The translations under genes and the position numbers were made by a program. From NCBI GenBank assembly GCA_963556255.1, contig OY744607.1:3103295-3167294 (forward strand): a DNA stretch of 64,000 bases, written 5' to 3'. The DNA is from Allolobophora icterica (Eukaryota; Annelida; Clitellata; Crassiclitellata; Lumbricidae). Under the pieces are notes generated by a model. The model ran no database searches, was not told where the DNA came from, and saw nothing but the letters and a program-made list of their open reading frames with translations. Below are positions 1-20,366 of the stretch, in pieces (positions within the stretch are counted from its first letter, which is position 1; every line of letters starts with the position of its first letter).

Positions 1-1
1 T

Positions 2-112
2 CGACGTGCCCAAAACATACAAGGTGTTTCCGATCTGAAGGGCAACTTATATGCCCTGGTACAGATGGCGGGTCTTGACAAATCAATTCCACCTTTAAGT
101 GATTTCTCAGAG
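2..112 (+). CDS. Possible partial coding exon at the left edge, unrecognised
   Basis: The frame beginning at base 2 is open through [20 protein letters not shown] and PPLSDFSE, then meets a donor-like GAG|gtaaca. Composition looks protein-like, but I recognise no family and found no continuation with a matching phase. Confidence 0.22.
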
Positions 113-133
113 GTAACACAGGAACGTCATATC

Positions 134-273
<140 letters not shown>

Positions 274-299
274 TTCTGTTTTGTAAATGACGTCATTAT

Positions 300-1550
300 C
301 TGTAATTCTTGCAAATGACGTGATTATCTTTGTCTCGCTCTGCTTCCGTTGCGATTTTTGCGTTTAGCGTGAGCCTTGTCTCGAGTGCCTTAGCGAAAGA
401 TTTTCTCCTGTTTTGCGACTGGATATAGCTATCTAGCTGTCTAAGATGTTTAAGATGTTTCGTCGAGTTCGACGTACCTTCCGCTCTTTGAAGAAGAAGG
501 AGGGGGTGGTATACATGTCGAAAGGAGTTCGAGGAGAAAGTGGAGGAGCTGCCTGCACCATCGTGCGTCACTGAGCCAGAAGTCGAGTTTCCAGAGACGT
601 CTCAGGTCGACGACGTGGAGGACAACTCGACATTGGACCCTGAGGTAGGAGCGCCCTCACCACTCTCCTGTTCGAGTAGAAGAGCTGCTGCGTCCTTTGA
701 GTTTAGTTCGATCTTCTCTCTGATGGGTCTCTGAATAAGAAGGTGTTGCCCGCTCGAACAAACTGTTCTCTGTCGAAAAGAACTCACCGACACTGTCGAC
801 TTTTGAAAAGAAGAAACTCATTCACCCTCTCGAACAAAGTCCGCTGTCCGCTGTGGCACTGAGCCTGGAGACACTGGAGATCTGGTAAGAAACGTTTAAT
901 AATTTCCTTGATTTACTTTGCAACACTACTTAGTCCCTTACCTTACTTTACCCTTGCCTCATTTTAGCTTACCTTACCTAATCTCACTCTAAATTGCCTC
1001 ATATTACCTAAACTGACGGTATCCTGTTATACACTAGGTCTATCTCACCTTGCATTGCCTTACTCGAACTTGGTAACGATGTTTGATCTATGAAACTTAT
1101 TCAGACAACGCTATCCAGACGAGAGAAATTCAATCGCTTCGACTTTGAGACGGGCCACTGTGCGATCTGTCGGCTGCTCAAACAAGCTGCGGTTCTGTTG
1201 AAGAGAAGGGTGGACTGCTCAGTGAAACTCCTGCTCAATGAAACTTATGCTCAGTGAAACTCCTGCTCAATGAAACTTATGCTCAGTGAAACTTCTGTCT
1301 GCTGAAACACGCTGAGTCACCTGCTCAGAAGCTCATCGGACGAAAGAGAAGAGGTAAGAAGCGTTTAACCTTTACTTATCTTGATTGACTTTACCATACC
1401 TGAATCATACATCACCTCACCTTACTCTATCTTTAGCTTAACTTAGCTTATCTTATGTAATACAATACAGCTGTATTTAATATTGCCCTCCTTCCAATGT
1501 TCGGAATTGCACACGACCATAGCCTACGACAGAACATCGATGGGGCTAAG
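300..1550. other. Unassigned block with two similar donor-like segments
   Basis: Two segments, ending near 885 and 1353, are followed by very similar sequence (GGTAAGAAACGTTTAA and GGTAAGAAGCGTTTAA, then TTGATTNACTTT-like and TTAGCTTACCTTACC-like stretches), as if an exon plus intron start had been duplicated. The first has a short open frame upstream of its donor, the second is broken by stops. A 32-bp tandem repeat (CTCAGTGAAACTCCTGCTCA...) lies at 1218-1297. An orphan SINE tail is at 1482-1555. No gene is claimed. Confidence 0.35.
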
Positions 1551-2185
1551 CAATGGTGACTCGACACATGGATCATGATATGATCCACAAGAAACGCTGT
1601 TCTTCTTGTCATAGATTATCTTTTCGAACGTGCTAATTTAAGACGAAAAATAATATAAAAGAAAACTTCTGAGTTATGCCTTTTAGTTTTCTAGAAGGAC
1701 ATCGAGATTGGAAAATGTTGCAAATCGGCATATATGCTTAAACTTGTTTTTTGTGTGGGGTCCAGTTCCACATTCCCTCGCTCAAACAGCACCCCTCAAC
1801 CATTCCATTTCTTTTCCTTGTCGTTAACAATCGGCATTTAATCCCTATCAATACCTCTTTAACCAACTCTTAAATACAAGAAAGCGCTTACACGCAATCT
1901 TTGGCTTACCGGATAGATCAACAGCCGACAAACGAGGCTGCCCGCCCCAGCAGGATATTTATTCCTTACTACAATTATTATTAATTTATTATACTGCATA
2001 TCTGTTATAACGTGTAATAATAATAATCGTCATTGGTTTACTGTCTCTGTCTAGGCACCGGTGCGTTACCGAGGTCTGGTGGGGTGGATCGTGATGGGTG
2101 ATACGGTAGCACTGCGGAGGCACCGGTGCGTTGTTGTGTGAGGCGAGATGGGATGGATCATGATGCGTGTTGGGGTGGCTCTGTC

Positions 2186-2186
<1 letters not shown>

Positions 2187-2269
<83 letters not shown>

Positions 2270-2354
2270 CCTGCTGGGCCTCTGGCGTGGCTTAAAATCC
2301 CGTAAGCCCTTGTTTGGCAGGAGGGCCCCTGGCGTGGCGTAATACCCCGTAAGC

Positions 2355-2424
<70 letters not shown>

Positions 2425-2601
2425 TGCTGGGCCTCTGGCGTGGCTTAAAATCCCGTAAGCCCTTGTTTGGCAGGAGGGCCCCTGGCGTGGCGTAAAACCC
2501 CGTAAGCCCGTGTGTGTGTGTGCGTGTGTGTGTGTGTGTGTGGATGTGTGTGTGGGTGAGTGTGTGTGTGTGTGAGTGGATGTGTGTGTGTGCGTGCGTG
2601 C

Positions 2602-2634
<33 letters not shown>
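2187..2634. repeat. (TG)n arrays alternating with an 87-bp unit
   Basis: Three TG arrays (2187-2268, 2357-2422, 2510-2634) are separated by two 87-base units at 2270-2356 and 2423-2509 that differ at one base. Each unit is itself an imperfect dimer built on CTGGCGTGGCTTAAAATCCC. Long Val/Cys or Thr/His frames are artefacts. Confidence 0.95.
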
Positions 2635-2637
<3 letters not shown>

Positions 2638-2639
2638 AT

Positions 2640-5630
2640 GAAGGAAGACTGGATTAGAGGGATGAGGAGGTGGGCTTGGAAGAGGTGGGCGTGGAGTCAA
2701 AGCACAGGGGCGTACAGCGAAGATTGGACACTGAAAACGTAGCCGCAAGGGAAGGACATCCTCAACGCACAATGGAACAGACGCTTATCCTATTTGGTCC
2801 AAAAATCTTCATTTTGAGTCTGAGACAGAGTCTCTTACATTTAGCAGTAATTAACAATGTGATGATGAGGAGGAGGAACACTTCTCACTCCGTCGACTTT
2901 GTAATAAAGTAAAACAATTTAACCGTTATTTTGTTCAATTCTTTCTCTCGTCATGTCTTTCCAGACTTTAACTGACTGTTCTCGAACTCTTGGCTTTGAC
3001 TAGTTAGTAGCTGTTTAAAGACACTGTGTCATAGCTAAGATGATTAGCGTCGCCCCCTCCTTTCTCTAGGCTTGGGTCTGGCACTGCCAGAGTACGGACA
3101 GTGGCGGAGTTTCTCGACTGTGACTGTCGTCCTACCCTCTTATAATTATAACAAAGTAAGTAGGCTAAGTAAGACAATTTTTGGGTTTTTATGTTTTTTG
3201 TTTTATGGCTTTTTGTAGTTATAGTCTTCTGTTTTAAGATTTTCGGATTTCAGAAATTTTTTATTAATCATTTAAAAATGGCAAGAATAAGTGCTCCAAC
3301 TCAATTTAATTTAGCTGTGATTTCCGAAATTAGAAATCATTAAATCAATGTCATTAAAATAACTTCTACAAGAATAAGAAATTTATAAAAACCAAAAAAA
3401 ACAATTTTGTGGTTTTCTGTTTAAAAAAAAAAAACTTTTTCTGGAGTTTTTTCACCCCTGAAGTTATATAAGTAGCCACATTCATACATAGGCCTACTCT
3501 TTAACTGCTCTGATATCAAGAAGGGCGACATAAATATGACTGTGATATCAGATTATGCATTTAATATTATTACTATTATTATTATTACTATTATTATTAT
3601 TTATAAAGCGCAACTTTGTATATAACTAAAAGCACCCTAAATGCGTTGAAATGTTTAAATCAAACTTGACTTCGATATAACAAACAACAGAAGCGTTTAA
3701 TAACAACGTGACCACATCGTTTATATTAAACATGTCTGAACTCTGAACTGTATATTCGTTTACCAACAACTGAAAAGTATGATTCATAAAACACACAACA
3801 GCAGTATTACTCCGATATACATGGGGCTTTCAATCGAAATACTTTCTACAGATGTATTTGACCCGATAAAATATTACAGATTTATTTTAAAACCGTTTCG
3901 ACTAGTTTTCTTGAAATTAGCATTGTATGAAGGCAACACAATTATAACACGATAATAATGATAACATTTAGCACAAATGGCTGCCAGGATCACATCTAAG
4001 GGCAAGCTGGGAACAAGTCCCTCCGAGTTCAGGAAGCCAGCGCAAAGAACAAAGCAGTTATGCAACAAAGGTGAATCAAATTAAGAACCGCTCTGGTCAA
4101 GCTTCCTGAAGGCTTCACCCACCCAAGTTCAGGAAGCCAGTGCAGAGAGGAAAAAGTATGTCAAAACGGCTGATCCAGAAGGGGGAGCACTATACCATAT
4201 GTGTCACACTAAACTCATGGGAGGGTCCATGGCAGACGTGGGCCGCCTAGTTCTTTCAAATATCAAATTCATGTTGGTGACAAATCTAACTGCAGTAAAA
4301 TGCACACAAAGTTACAGTTTCTAAGACCCTTTATTACAGTCCTAGAACCGAAACCACGTCCTGTATAAAGAGTTACGCCACTTAACATGTAATCACCAAA
4401 AATCGCAGGCACTGCTCAGCACCAAGGGTTTGTGTAAAACTGAAGTACAGTAGTGAAATTACTATAAGCCTCCAAAACAATAAAAATTCTACAGATTACC
4501 CTGCCAGTCATATTCATGGGCAATAGATGAGACCCATATGGGCCGGATACAGTCCCACATTGATTCTGCATGGTTCCATGTGGGCTTGCTAGCATGGCAT
4601 TTAAGATTTCCAAGGTCATAACTACAATTCAGACTCAATTAGAATTCAGATGCCTAAGGTTATAAGAACAATACTTTGTTATACAATGTTGAACTTCAAT
4701 GTTTCATGCTTATGGTATTGATACAACATCTATATTACACCATTCAAATAATCGGGTTTTGTTTCCCAGTCCTCAATTTGTTGCATCTGCTTTTTCTACT
4801 TTTTGCAGTGAATATATATATATATATAATATATATAATAACTATTATATATGTATATATAACATACTGTATGTATATTTATATAACATATATATGCACA
4901 TATAAGTATATATATAACTTACATAAAAATTCAATGTATATAAATTATATAGGTTCCATTGGCAGAAGCATGATTTCTTAGCACAGCTACCATCGACTAC
5001 AATTATTTTCACAAGATACACAAGGATTTGAACACAAGAAGCTGCGGCTGGAGATATATTATACTACTCTACCACTAGGCTCAAACAATTACAGTTTTGT
5101 ATCACAACACAACAATGGACGGAAGCAGTCATTTCCAAGATAGTATAACCATCAGATGCCAAAATAATATCGTAACAGGTAATCAATTGGTAACTTTGCC
5201 CCACGAAGTCCCTTCTCTTCCCTTCCGTCTTCACCCCCGTTGTGTGTACTTGCTTCAAACCAAAAATAACACTGTCATGTCGCAAAAAATATTTCAGCAC
5301 AGGGCCGAACCATGACTGTCACCACAACTCTAAAAAGTGATAGCGACCACACACTACCACCGTCACAACACAAAGTCACTCCAATGCATGTAATCGTTGC
5401 GTAATTTTTACCCAAACTAGTACGTGAAACTGAGAGTCGACCGGCATATTTCCTAACATTAAAATGAGACATGACTAACTCTGCCTAAAAGCCACAAGGC
5501 TGACAACTGGCTCTACCTAAATATGAGTGATTTCAAAACAGCTTCTCTTTCGGAAAGATAAAAGATCTAACATGTGCAGTATGCAGATGGTATCATCATT
5601 TGTCATAGACAACTCAAGAACTAAAAAACT
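2640..5630. other. AT-rich flank without recognisable genes
   Basis: No conserved protein is visible in six frames. Two small repeats were noted: a block at 3054-3112 that recurs at 15438-15511, and a pair of GTTCAGGAAGCCAG words at 4027 and 4131. Short TA-rich tracts lie near 4810-4940. Confidence 0.5.
3054..3112 (+). repeat. Dispersed repeat, copy 1
   Basis: CTCCTTTCTCTAGGCTTGGG, CTGGCACTGCCAG and ACAGTGGCGGAGTTT match 15438-15511 (G alpha-o intron 1). Confidence 0.7.
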
Positions 5631-5639
5631 ACGATGAGA

Positions 5640-5898
5640 CATGGCTCCTACCATATTGGGACACAGGTCTACCAACAGGTCCTACCATACTGGGACATGG
5701 GTCCTACCATATTGGGACATGGGTCCTACCATATTGGGACATGGGTCTACCATATTGGGACATGGGTCCTACCATATTGGGACATGGGTCCTACCATACT
5801 GGGACATGGGTCCTACCATATTGGGTCATGGGTCCTACCATATTGGGACATGGGTCCTACCACATTGGGACATGAGTCCTACCATACTGGACCATGAA
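5640..5898 (+). repeat. 22-bp minisatellite
   Basis: About 12 copies of CATGGGTCCTACCATATTGG plus GA, with a few substitutions and one 1-2-base deletion. Frames of 87 and 144 codons through it are artefacts. Confidence 0.96.
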
Positions 5899-6153
5899 GC
5901 CCAACTGGGAACATTCCTCATGTCTGCTTCACGTGTCCCTCACATCACATTGTTGCTGGGTCGGCCACAGGACACGTGCCCAGCGTTGGCCCTGCAAGTG
6001 TGCTTGCTAGAGTATGAAATACCTCTCGACTTTAAATGGCCCAAAAGGTGCTACATAAATGACCACACAAAGTGATACGTACAAAGAGAACTGGCAAATA
6101 AATATCAGAAGAAATGCTGAGGAGAAATCCTCCCAACAGACGGCGCCCATAAT

Positions 6154-6232
6154 TATATATATACACTATATACAGTGTATATATATATAATATAAATTAT
6201 GTATATATATTATATAATATATATATATATGC
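6154..6232. repeat. AT-rich palindromic tract
   Basis: TATATACACT and AGTGTATATA form an inverted pair inside TA repeats. Confidence 0.8.
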
Positions 6233-7635
6233 AGTGAGTTGAAACCACGCATAAGCTAACTCTATGCCACAACAAAGAAATTAGGTTAGACAACAACTAT
6301 CGCTTATAAAAAGCGACTCGACCACACACACACGCACACATACACGCGCACACACAACAATTAACGTATTGTAACAATGTAATGTCATGAGTGTTATGTA
6401 ACCGATCGTTATAAGCTGTAGACTCATTACTCTGCAATCTTCATCGTCACTGATTTTGTTTTCATCCAGCCATTTAAGTTTCCTATTTTTCTCTGCCAAA
6501 TTCTTCATTGTTTACCTCTAGTAAGTGCTAAAATCCACAACTTTCTCTCTTATCTCCCTCTAAATAATTGAAACTGTCTCGATTTTTCGCTAAAATCTTC
6601 AAATTCTCTTCTATTTCTTGCTAAATTCTTTACATTTCGGCGAGAAAAATGCCAATTTTCTGCCACGTTCTTCTATTTTCATTTTCCACTAAATTACACA
6701 ATTTTCTCCAGTTTTCATCTCAATTATCAATTTTCTCCCATGATTTTTGCTGAATTCTTCAACAACTTATTTACTAGATGCACATCAGAACTGGCAGAAA
6801 AAAGGTAACTGATAATGATAATGCTTGAAACAAAAAATAATAATAAAAATAATAATAAACTAATAAGAAATTTAAAAATACAAGGCCAGTCAACTGGCTT
6901 CGAAAACTGAAACAGACCTGATAAGCAGACAAGTTCAAGGTCACCAAGTTTTTGAATATAAATAGAAAAATAAAAATTTAATTACTCAAATTTATACTAA
7001 TAATTACAGATTCAAGAAAGCAACTAAATGCCGAATCGTTTCGAGCAAACCACAATTAAATCAATTTTGAATAATTTCTACCACGTTTCAAACTTTAAAC
7101 ATCACTTCATATAATCTCGCCTGATATAACAGAACATTTCACAGGTGATACTCACTCTTACAATTTCTATAGCACCGCTATCTTAATATTCAAGTCATCA
7201 ACTGACACTGCACCAAATTTTTCGATCGCAAACAGCAGGCTGAACTGAAAAATTGCTAAATATTTCAAGCAGGATTTAAAGCAGTGTCATAAAAGATACA
7301 TATGTAACAGATTAAATTCAAAACACATTTCAACAAGAACAATTATAAATAGCAACTTAGATATCAAATAACAGACTAAAATATCAACACGCTGAACGCA
7401 AAGTTATAAATAGCACTCTAAATTTAGAATCGGAAATTCCCGACTCGCTTTCATTTCTGTGGCACACTGTTCTGAAGTAGATATCTCGAGCACTGTAATC
7501 AGTGCAGAAATATTACATCTTCTATGTTACATTAGTGCAGAAATTAGTCGGCGATTATAAAATGATTGTTAATAAAATGGAAAACATTTCTGCACAACAC
7601 TTGTTCTGTAACAGTGCCAGTTTTGAAAGTGCTGG

Positions 7636-7945
7636 TTTAAAATGGTACCAGTTTTGAACAGTGCTATTTCAAATACCACCAGTGCAAATGGTACCAGCTC
7701 CGAACAGTGCTGTTTCAAATAGTACCAGTTTCAAATGGTACCCATTTGGAACAGTGCTGTTTCAAACTGTACCAATGCAAATGGTACCAACTTCGAACAG
7801 TGCTGTTTCGAACGGTACCAGTTTCAAATGGTCCCAGTTTTGAACAATGCTGTTTCAAATGGTACCAGTTTTGAATGGTACTGACTTCAATGTAACAGTT
7901 TTGAAGGTGCCAGTTTTGAATAGTACTGATTCAAATGGTATCAAT
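7636..7945 (+). repeat. Degenerate tandem repeat (about 16-33-bp unit)
   Basis: Words AATGGTACCAGTTTTGAA and CAGTGCTGTTTCAAA recur about ten times with drift. No gene. Confidence 0.88.
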
Positions 7946-8394
7946 TCAGAAAGTGCTGGTTTTGAAGAAATGCAGAAAACTACGGGCGTTAAATGATAAG
8001 AAGCCTAAGTCACAAAACGAAAGCAGTTTAAGCAGCAAGAGACCATTTGTCATAAAACAATTATTATCAATTAACAAAATATAATTAAAATCAGTTTAAG
8101 TCATGCGTCACGTGCCATTCACCTTTAAACGAGACAGCGAGTTAGGAAGGCAGGGCCAAGGGTCACGTGTAGGGAGCAGAACAATGACCTGACCTATTTA
8201 CAAATTGACTGCACTTGCCACTTCTGACATTCAGATATGTAACTACCAGAGGTGACGATGATGCCCTTGGCTTCAAGGGCAGATGTGCAGCTTCAAGGAC
8301 GAATATGTGAGAGAGGGACAATCCAGTCATGCCCCATCGGTATTTGGGCCCAAACCAAAACATAAAGTCTTAAGAAATCTGGAAAAATAAATAT

Positions 8395-8760
8395 AAGAGT
8401 CATGGTTTGCGGCTAGTCAAAGACCAGATTCCAAAATTATACATCAAGATTTGTGCAACAAGAGTCGTGGCTTGAGGCCGGGTCCCTGTAAAGAACTATG
8501 AACAATTAGGCAAAAAGGTTCAAGCGAAAAGAGTCAGTATGAGGCCAGATAAGGCCAAGTCCTAATATCAGGCAACAAGATTTTGGTGACAGATCAGTCA
8601 AGGCCAGGTCCCCATAAACTATAAGCACTTAAGCACGAAGATCCATGCAACAAGAGTTGTGGTCTGAGGCCAAGTCCCCATAAACAACTACGAGCACTTA
8701 GGCATCATGCGACAAAAGTCACGGTTTGAGGCCGGTTGAGGCCAAGTACAAGCCGACAAC
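8395..8760 (+). repeat. Degenerate tandem repeat (about 60-bp unit)
   Basis: Six drifting copies share AAGAGTCGTGGCTTGAGGCC and GGTCCCCATAAACAACTA. Confidence 0.85.
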
Positions 8761-8904
8761 TACAAACATCAAAGTTCACTTTCACAAGATCAGGTCCCTA
8801 GAAGATTTTCAATATGGCACAAACACCTACTCCATTTCTACAGGGGTGTGGACAGAACACCATGTGGTAAGGACACCAAGGAGAGAAATACCTTGAGGGA
8901 TAGG

Positions 8905-9116
8905 CAGCTGGTAAGGTCATCTCAAAGTTCAAGGCCACTAGCAGAGGCCATTTATCTTATGGGTTCCAGAGATGGCAGGTCACCTCAGAGTACAAGGTCA
9001 CTAGCAGAGGCCAACAAATATCTCGAACAACAGTAATAGGTCATGTCAAAGTTCAAGGCCACTAGCACAGGCTGATCTCAGGGGGTTGGGCGATGGTAAG
9101 GTCATGTCAAAGTTCA

Positions 9117-9125
<9 letters not shown>
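8905..9125 (+). repeat. Tandem repeat reaching the G alpha-o stop codon
   Basis: Four copies of a unit with AAGGTCATGTCAAAGTTCAA and GGCCACTAGCAGAGGCC. The last copy (9097-9125) includes the TAG stop and final codons of G alpha-o in antisense. Confidence 0.85.
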
Positions 9126-17391
<8,266 letters not shown>

Positions 17392-17818
17392 CGGAACGAC
17401 TTTCAATACAACGAAGAACGTACGCCTTATCTAATCACTTCTATGGCGCCCCTCTTCTTATCGAGCGAGGACGTAGCGCCGATCTCGAGCGGTTTCTAAG
17501 AACGCAGAAATAAATAAAGTTGCCGAATATCCGGATAAAATTGTCGGAACAGATTTGAAGATCAGCGCTCGCGAAGCGAATGATAATTTTCCTGATCTGA
17601 AAAACTGCAAAAACCTTTTCAAAAGCTTCTCATCGTTTAGTTTTTTTTCTACATCTCGCAGAATAAGATCTCGTTGAAGTCTCGCTAAACAACGAGACTT
17701 TTCTCCCAGTCTCAGCAGCCGCGGAAGGAGGTCAAACTCATCGATGTCTTCATCAACTGCGCGCGTCTCTGTTGCAATCTGGATCCTCATTCCTCCTCAT
17801 CATAAATCATTAATCGTC

Positions 17819-17836
17819 AATGATGATGATGATGAC

Positions 17837-17922
<86 letters not shown>

Positions 17923-17940
17923 CGACGACGATGATGATGT
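17819..17940. repeat. (GAT)n trinucleotide array
   Basis: About 40 copies of GAT read on the plus strand, with a few GAC interruptions. It lies about 430 bases upstream of the G alpha-o start and is the reverse complement of the array at 18226-18415. Long Asp or Ser reading frames across it are artefacts. Confidence 0.97.
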
Positions 17941-18126
17941 CATGATGATGAACACCATCATCATAACGACAACCGTGTTAAGTTTAAAGTTTAAGTGAAT
18001 CTGGTGCAGCTTGATGGAGTTCAAGATATTTTGACGTGTTAAATTATAAAAGTGACAAAATCTGAACTTTAGTTTTTCGGATTTAAGGTCCACCGCTTGT
18101 TTTTATTTATATATATTCAGTTTTTG

Positions 18127-18158
18127 CTGGGACTAAGATTTAGTAATCTTAGTCCCAG
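18127..18158. repeat. Perfect 14-bp inverted repeat (small hairpin)
   Basis: CTGGGACTAAGATT is followed by a 4-base loop and its exact reverse complement. A near-identical hairpin occurs at 61417-61450. It lies between the two complementary trinucleotide arrays. Confidence 0.9.
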
Positions 18159-18225
18159 GTTTTTGTTAATTCATTAGGCCTAATCAATTCATTACAGAAA
18201 ATTTCAACAACAACTACAACAACAA

Positions 18226-18322
18226 CATCATCATCGTCATTATCATCATCATCATTATCGTCATTATCATCATCATCGTCGTCGTCATCATCATCGTCGT
18301 CATCATCATCATCATCATCATT

Positions 18323-18401
<79 letters not shown>

Positions 18402-18415
18402 CACTCATCATCATA
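18226..18415. repeat. (ATC)n trinucleotide array
   Basis: About 60 copies of ATC on the plus strand with ATT, GTC and GTCGTC interruptions in the first 80 bases. It is complementary to the (GAT)n array 290 bases upstream. Confidence 0.97.
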
Positions 18416-19659
18416 GTGCACAGTTGGGCAGCGGCTGAAGCGAAAGATGCAGAAAATATGGCCTGTGTGGTGGCGCCCAATGATGTATAGACATCTGCAT
18501 ACTTCATTAGTGGCACATACTCTCGAGTACGAAGTAAACAATTTGAAATTATGAGAATTTGTCTTTGGCTTTAACATTTTTATTTACAGTTTTAAAATCA
18601 AATAATTTTAGTTAACAAAAGCTCTCGTTATTGAGAATTTTATTAACTCATTGTAGAGTATTAACTTCTTTGATTGAGAAGTTGGGGCTAAGCTTGGTAA
18701 ATTTGCCCGGGATTCGTATGTGTTTTTATCTCGGTGTATTGGAGGGAAAGTTTAAAGTTTGTTCGGTAAAAAATAGCTTGATCAATCTGATCTTTCAAAG
18801 TAAAAGCAAAAACGTTAATTTAAGAACGTAAGAAACGCATGCTTTACTTGAAATATTTAAATAGGTTATTACAGGTTTGTTTTGAATAATTTTGTTTGCA
18901 GGCACTTCCACAGTTGCTGGCAAACATTATCGATTCTTGTAGCGCCAGCTTTGAAACGGATAGTTGAAGCATTCTTTATGTCAGTACGAAAATTATGAAG
19001 ATAATCTCATCCACGACGCACTTTGAAGGAATTTTTAAATATCGCAGCCGTGGCAGAAGCTAGAATATTCGCGAAGTCAATTTTGTACTCTTGTTTACTC
19101 ATAACTGCAGTCTATGACTCAACTGTTGATGGGTGTGTGCTCGCATCTGGACATTTCTATAGCACCTTTTGGGATCATCTTGAGAACAGTGTATACGTGC
19201 ATGAAGCAAAGGATTTCAGTTAGTGTGGTGTACACCAACAGGAAGTGTGCATCATTTCTTTCTAGAAAGTAATTACAGAATTCACAAAAAACTAGCTGTT
19301 CTATGCCAATTTCAAGTGATGTTCGATAAATAAACTGCAATTGAGTTACCGGGATGGAACTGAATATGTGACAAGAAAGACAGATTTTTCAGAACTATCG
19401 GTAAGATTGTAGTTCCGGTTATGAGTTCATTTCAAAGCAGGTGATTCTTGTAACACAAAAAACCAAGAAAGTTTGTTCAAAAGAGTTAACAAAAGTCCAG
19501 GGCATGACATCAAGACCAAGACAATATTTTCCCAAGACAGAACGAGACCAAGGCATCAAAAACCTCCCTCGAGACGAAGACCCAGTCTCGGGACCATACA
19601 ACCCTGCAGATTGACAATATAGGATAATGGTAAATGTTTCAGCTCGACGTTTGACGAAG

Positions 19660-20366
19660 ATGGCCGCTTGGGATGAAGTCATTTCTGATTTCGGTGGCAA
19701 CGAAACCATCAACTTTGGACCCCGGCTCGAACTGGGGACGGCCCTTTACCAGCTGGAGACGCACACAACCATCTCGCCCAGGGGAACGGTTACCGGGCTG
19801 CCCCACGTATCGGCCTGTGCCGCTGCAGAAATGGTCTTGGTTTCGGGAGATCGGCAGTTGAACGTGTACGGAGACAACTGTCGCAAATACTTGGTGACTC
19901 TGGACTTTGAGTCTGGCATCTGCGGAATGAGTATAACGGATGACGGAAAATATCTGGCAGTCGGAGAACAGTCTGGAATCCTGCATCTTTTCGACGTCTC
20001 TAACTGTACAAAATTGTTTTCAACTAAACTGGGGGAAGCGGCCGAGGGCTCGGGACGTACCTTTGTCGAGATTTCTCTTCAGTACCGGCCACAAGAGAAG
20101 AACCACATTTTACTGGTCGTGACCGGTTCTGGCCGGTTGCACGTGTTTGGAATGGACCTGGTGAGTCTTTGTGAGGCAGTTGTGTTGAAAGACGAGGATC
20201 AAATAAGGTTGCTTCAGGAACAAGCCAATCATCAGATCATCACAGCCAGCGAGTTTGACTGCAATAGTGTGACTTATGCAACCATTCTGCCTTTCTCGGG
20301 CGATGCGATTACCGTTGGATCTGGAGATTCTAGCGCCATCTGTCTTTGGAGACAAGAAAATGCAAG
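19660..20366 (+). CDS. KNTC1: KNTC1 exon 1, N-terminal propeller
   Basis: This exon encodes residues 1-235 and ends AG|gtctgt in phase 2. It starts MAAWDEVISDFGGNE and includes GKYLAVGEQSGILHLFD, a typical propeller blade. An upstream in-frame ATG at 19627 is less well placed. Confidence 0.9.

Larger units (their letters stand above)
17392..19659. other. Divergent spacer between G alpha-o and KNTC1
   Basis: The two start codons face away from each other across 2.27 kb, so both promoters must lie here or the 5' UTRs contain introns. I see no TATA box I would defend. The spacer holds a (GAT)n array, a perfect small hairpin and an (ATC)n array, described separately. The first 400 bases on the G alpha-o side are richer in CG and TCG than the rest and probably form its 5' UTR or promoter. 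A reading frame of 110 codons at 17790-17458 on the minus strand shows no recognisable protein. Confidence 0.6.

Noticed and set aside
2158..2772. A 204-codon Thr/His-rich frame
   Set aside because: It is the antisense of the TG arrays and 87-bp units.
5640..5898. Regular short repeats that could suggest a CRISPR array
   Set aside because: Units are directly adjacent without unique spacers, and the surrounding genome is animal; it is a minisatellite.
17458..17790. A 110-codon minus-strand frame upstream of G alpha-o
   Set aside because: No recognisable domain; it most likely lies in the 5' UTR or promoter.
17744..18577. Long poly-Asp, poly-Ser and poly-Met reading frames
   Set aside because: They are translations of the GAT/ATC arrays and have no conserved flanks.
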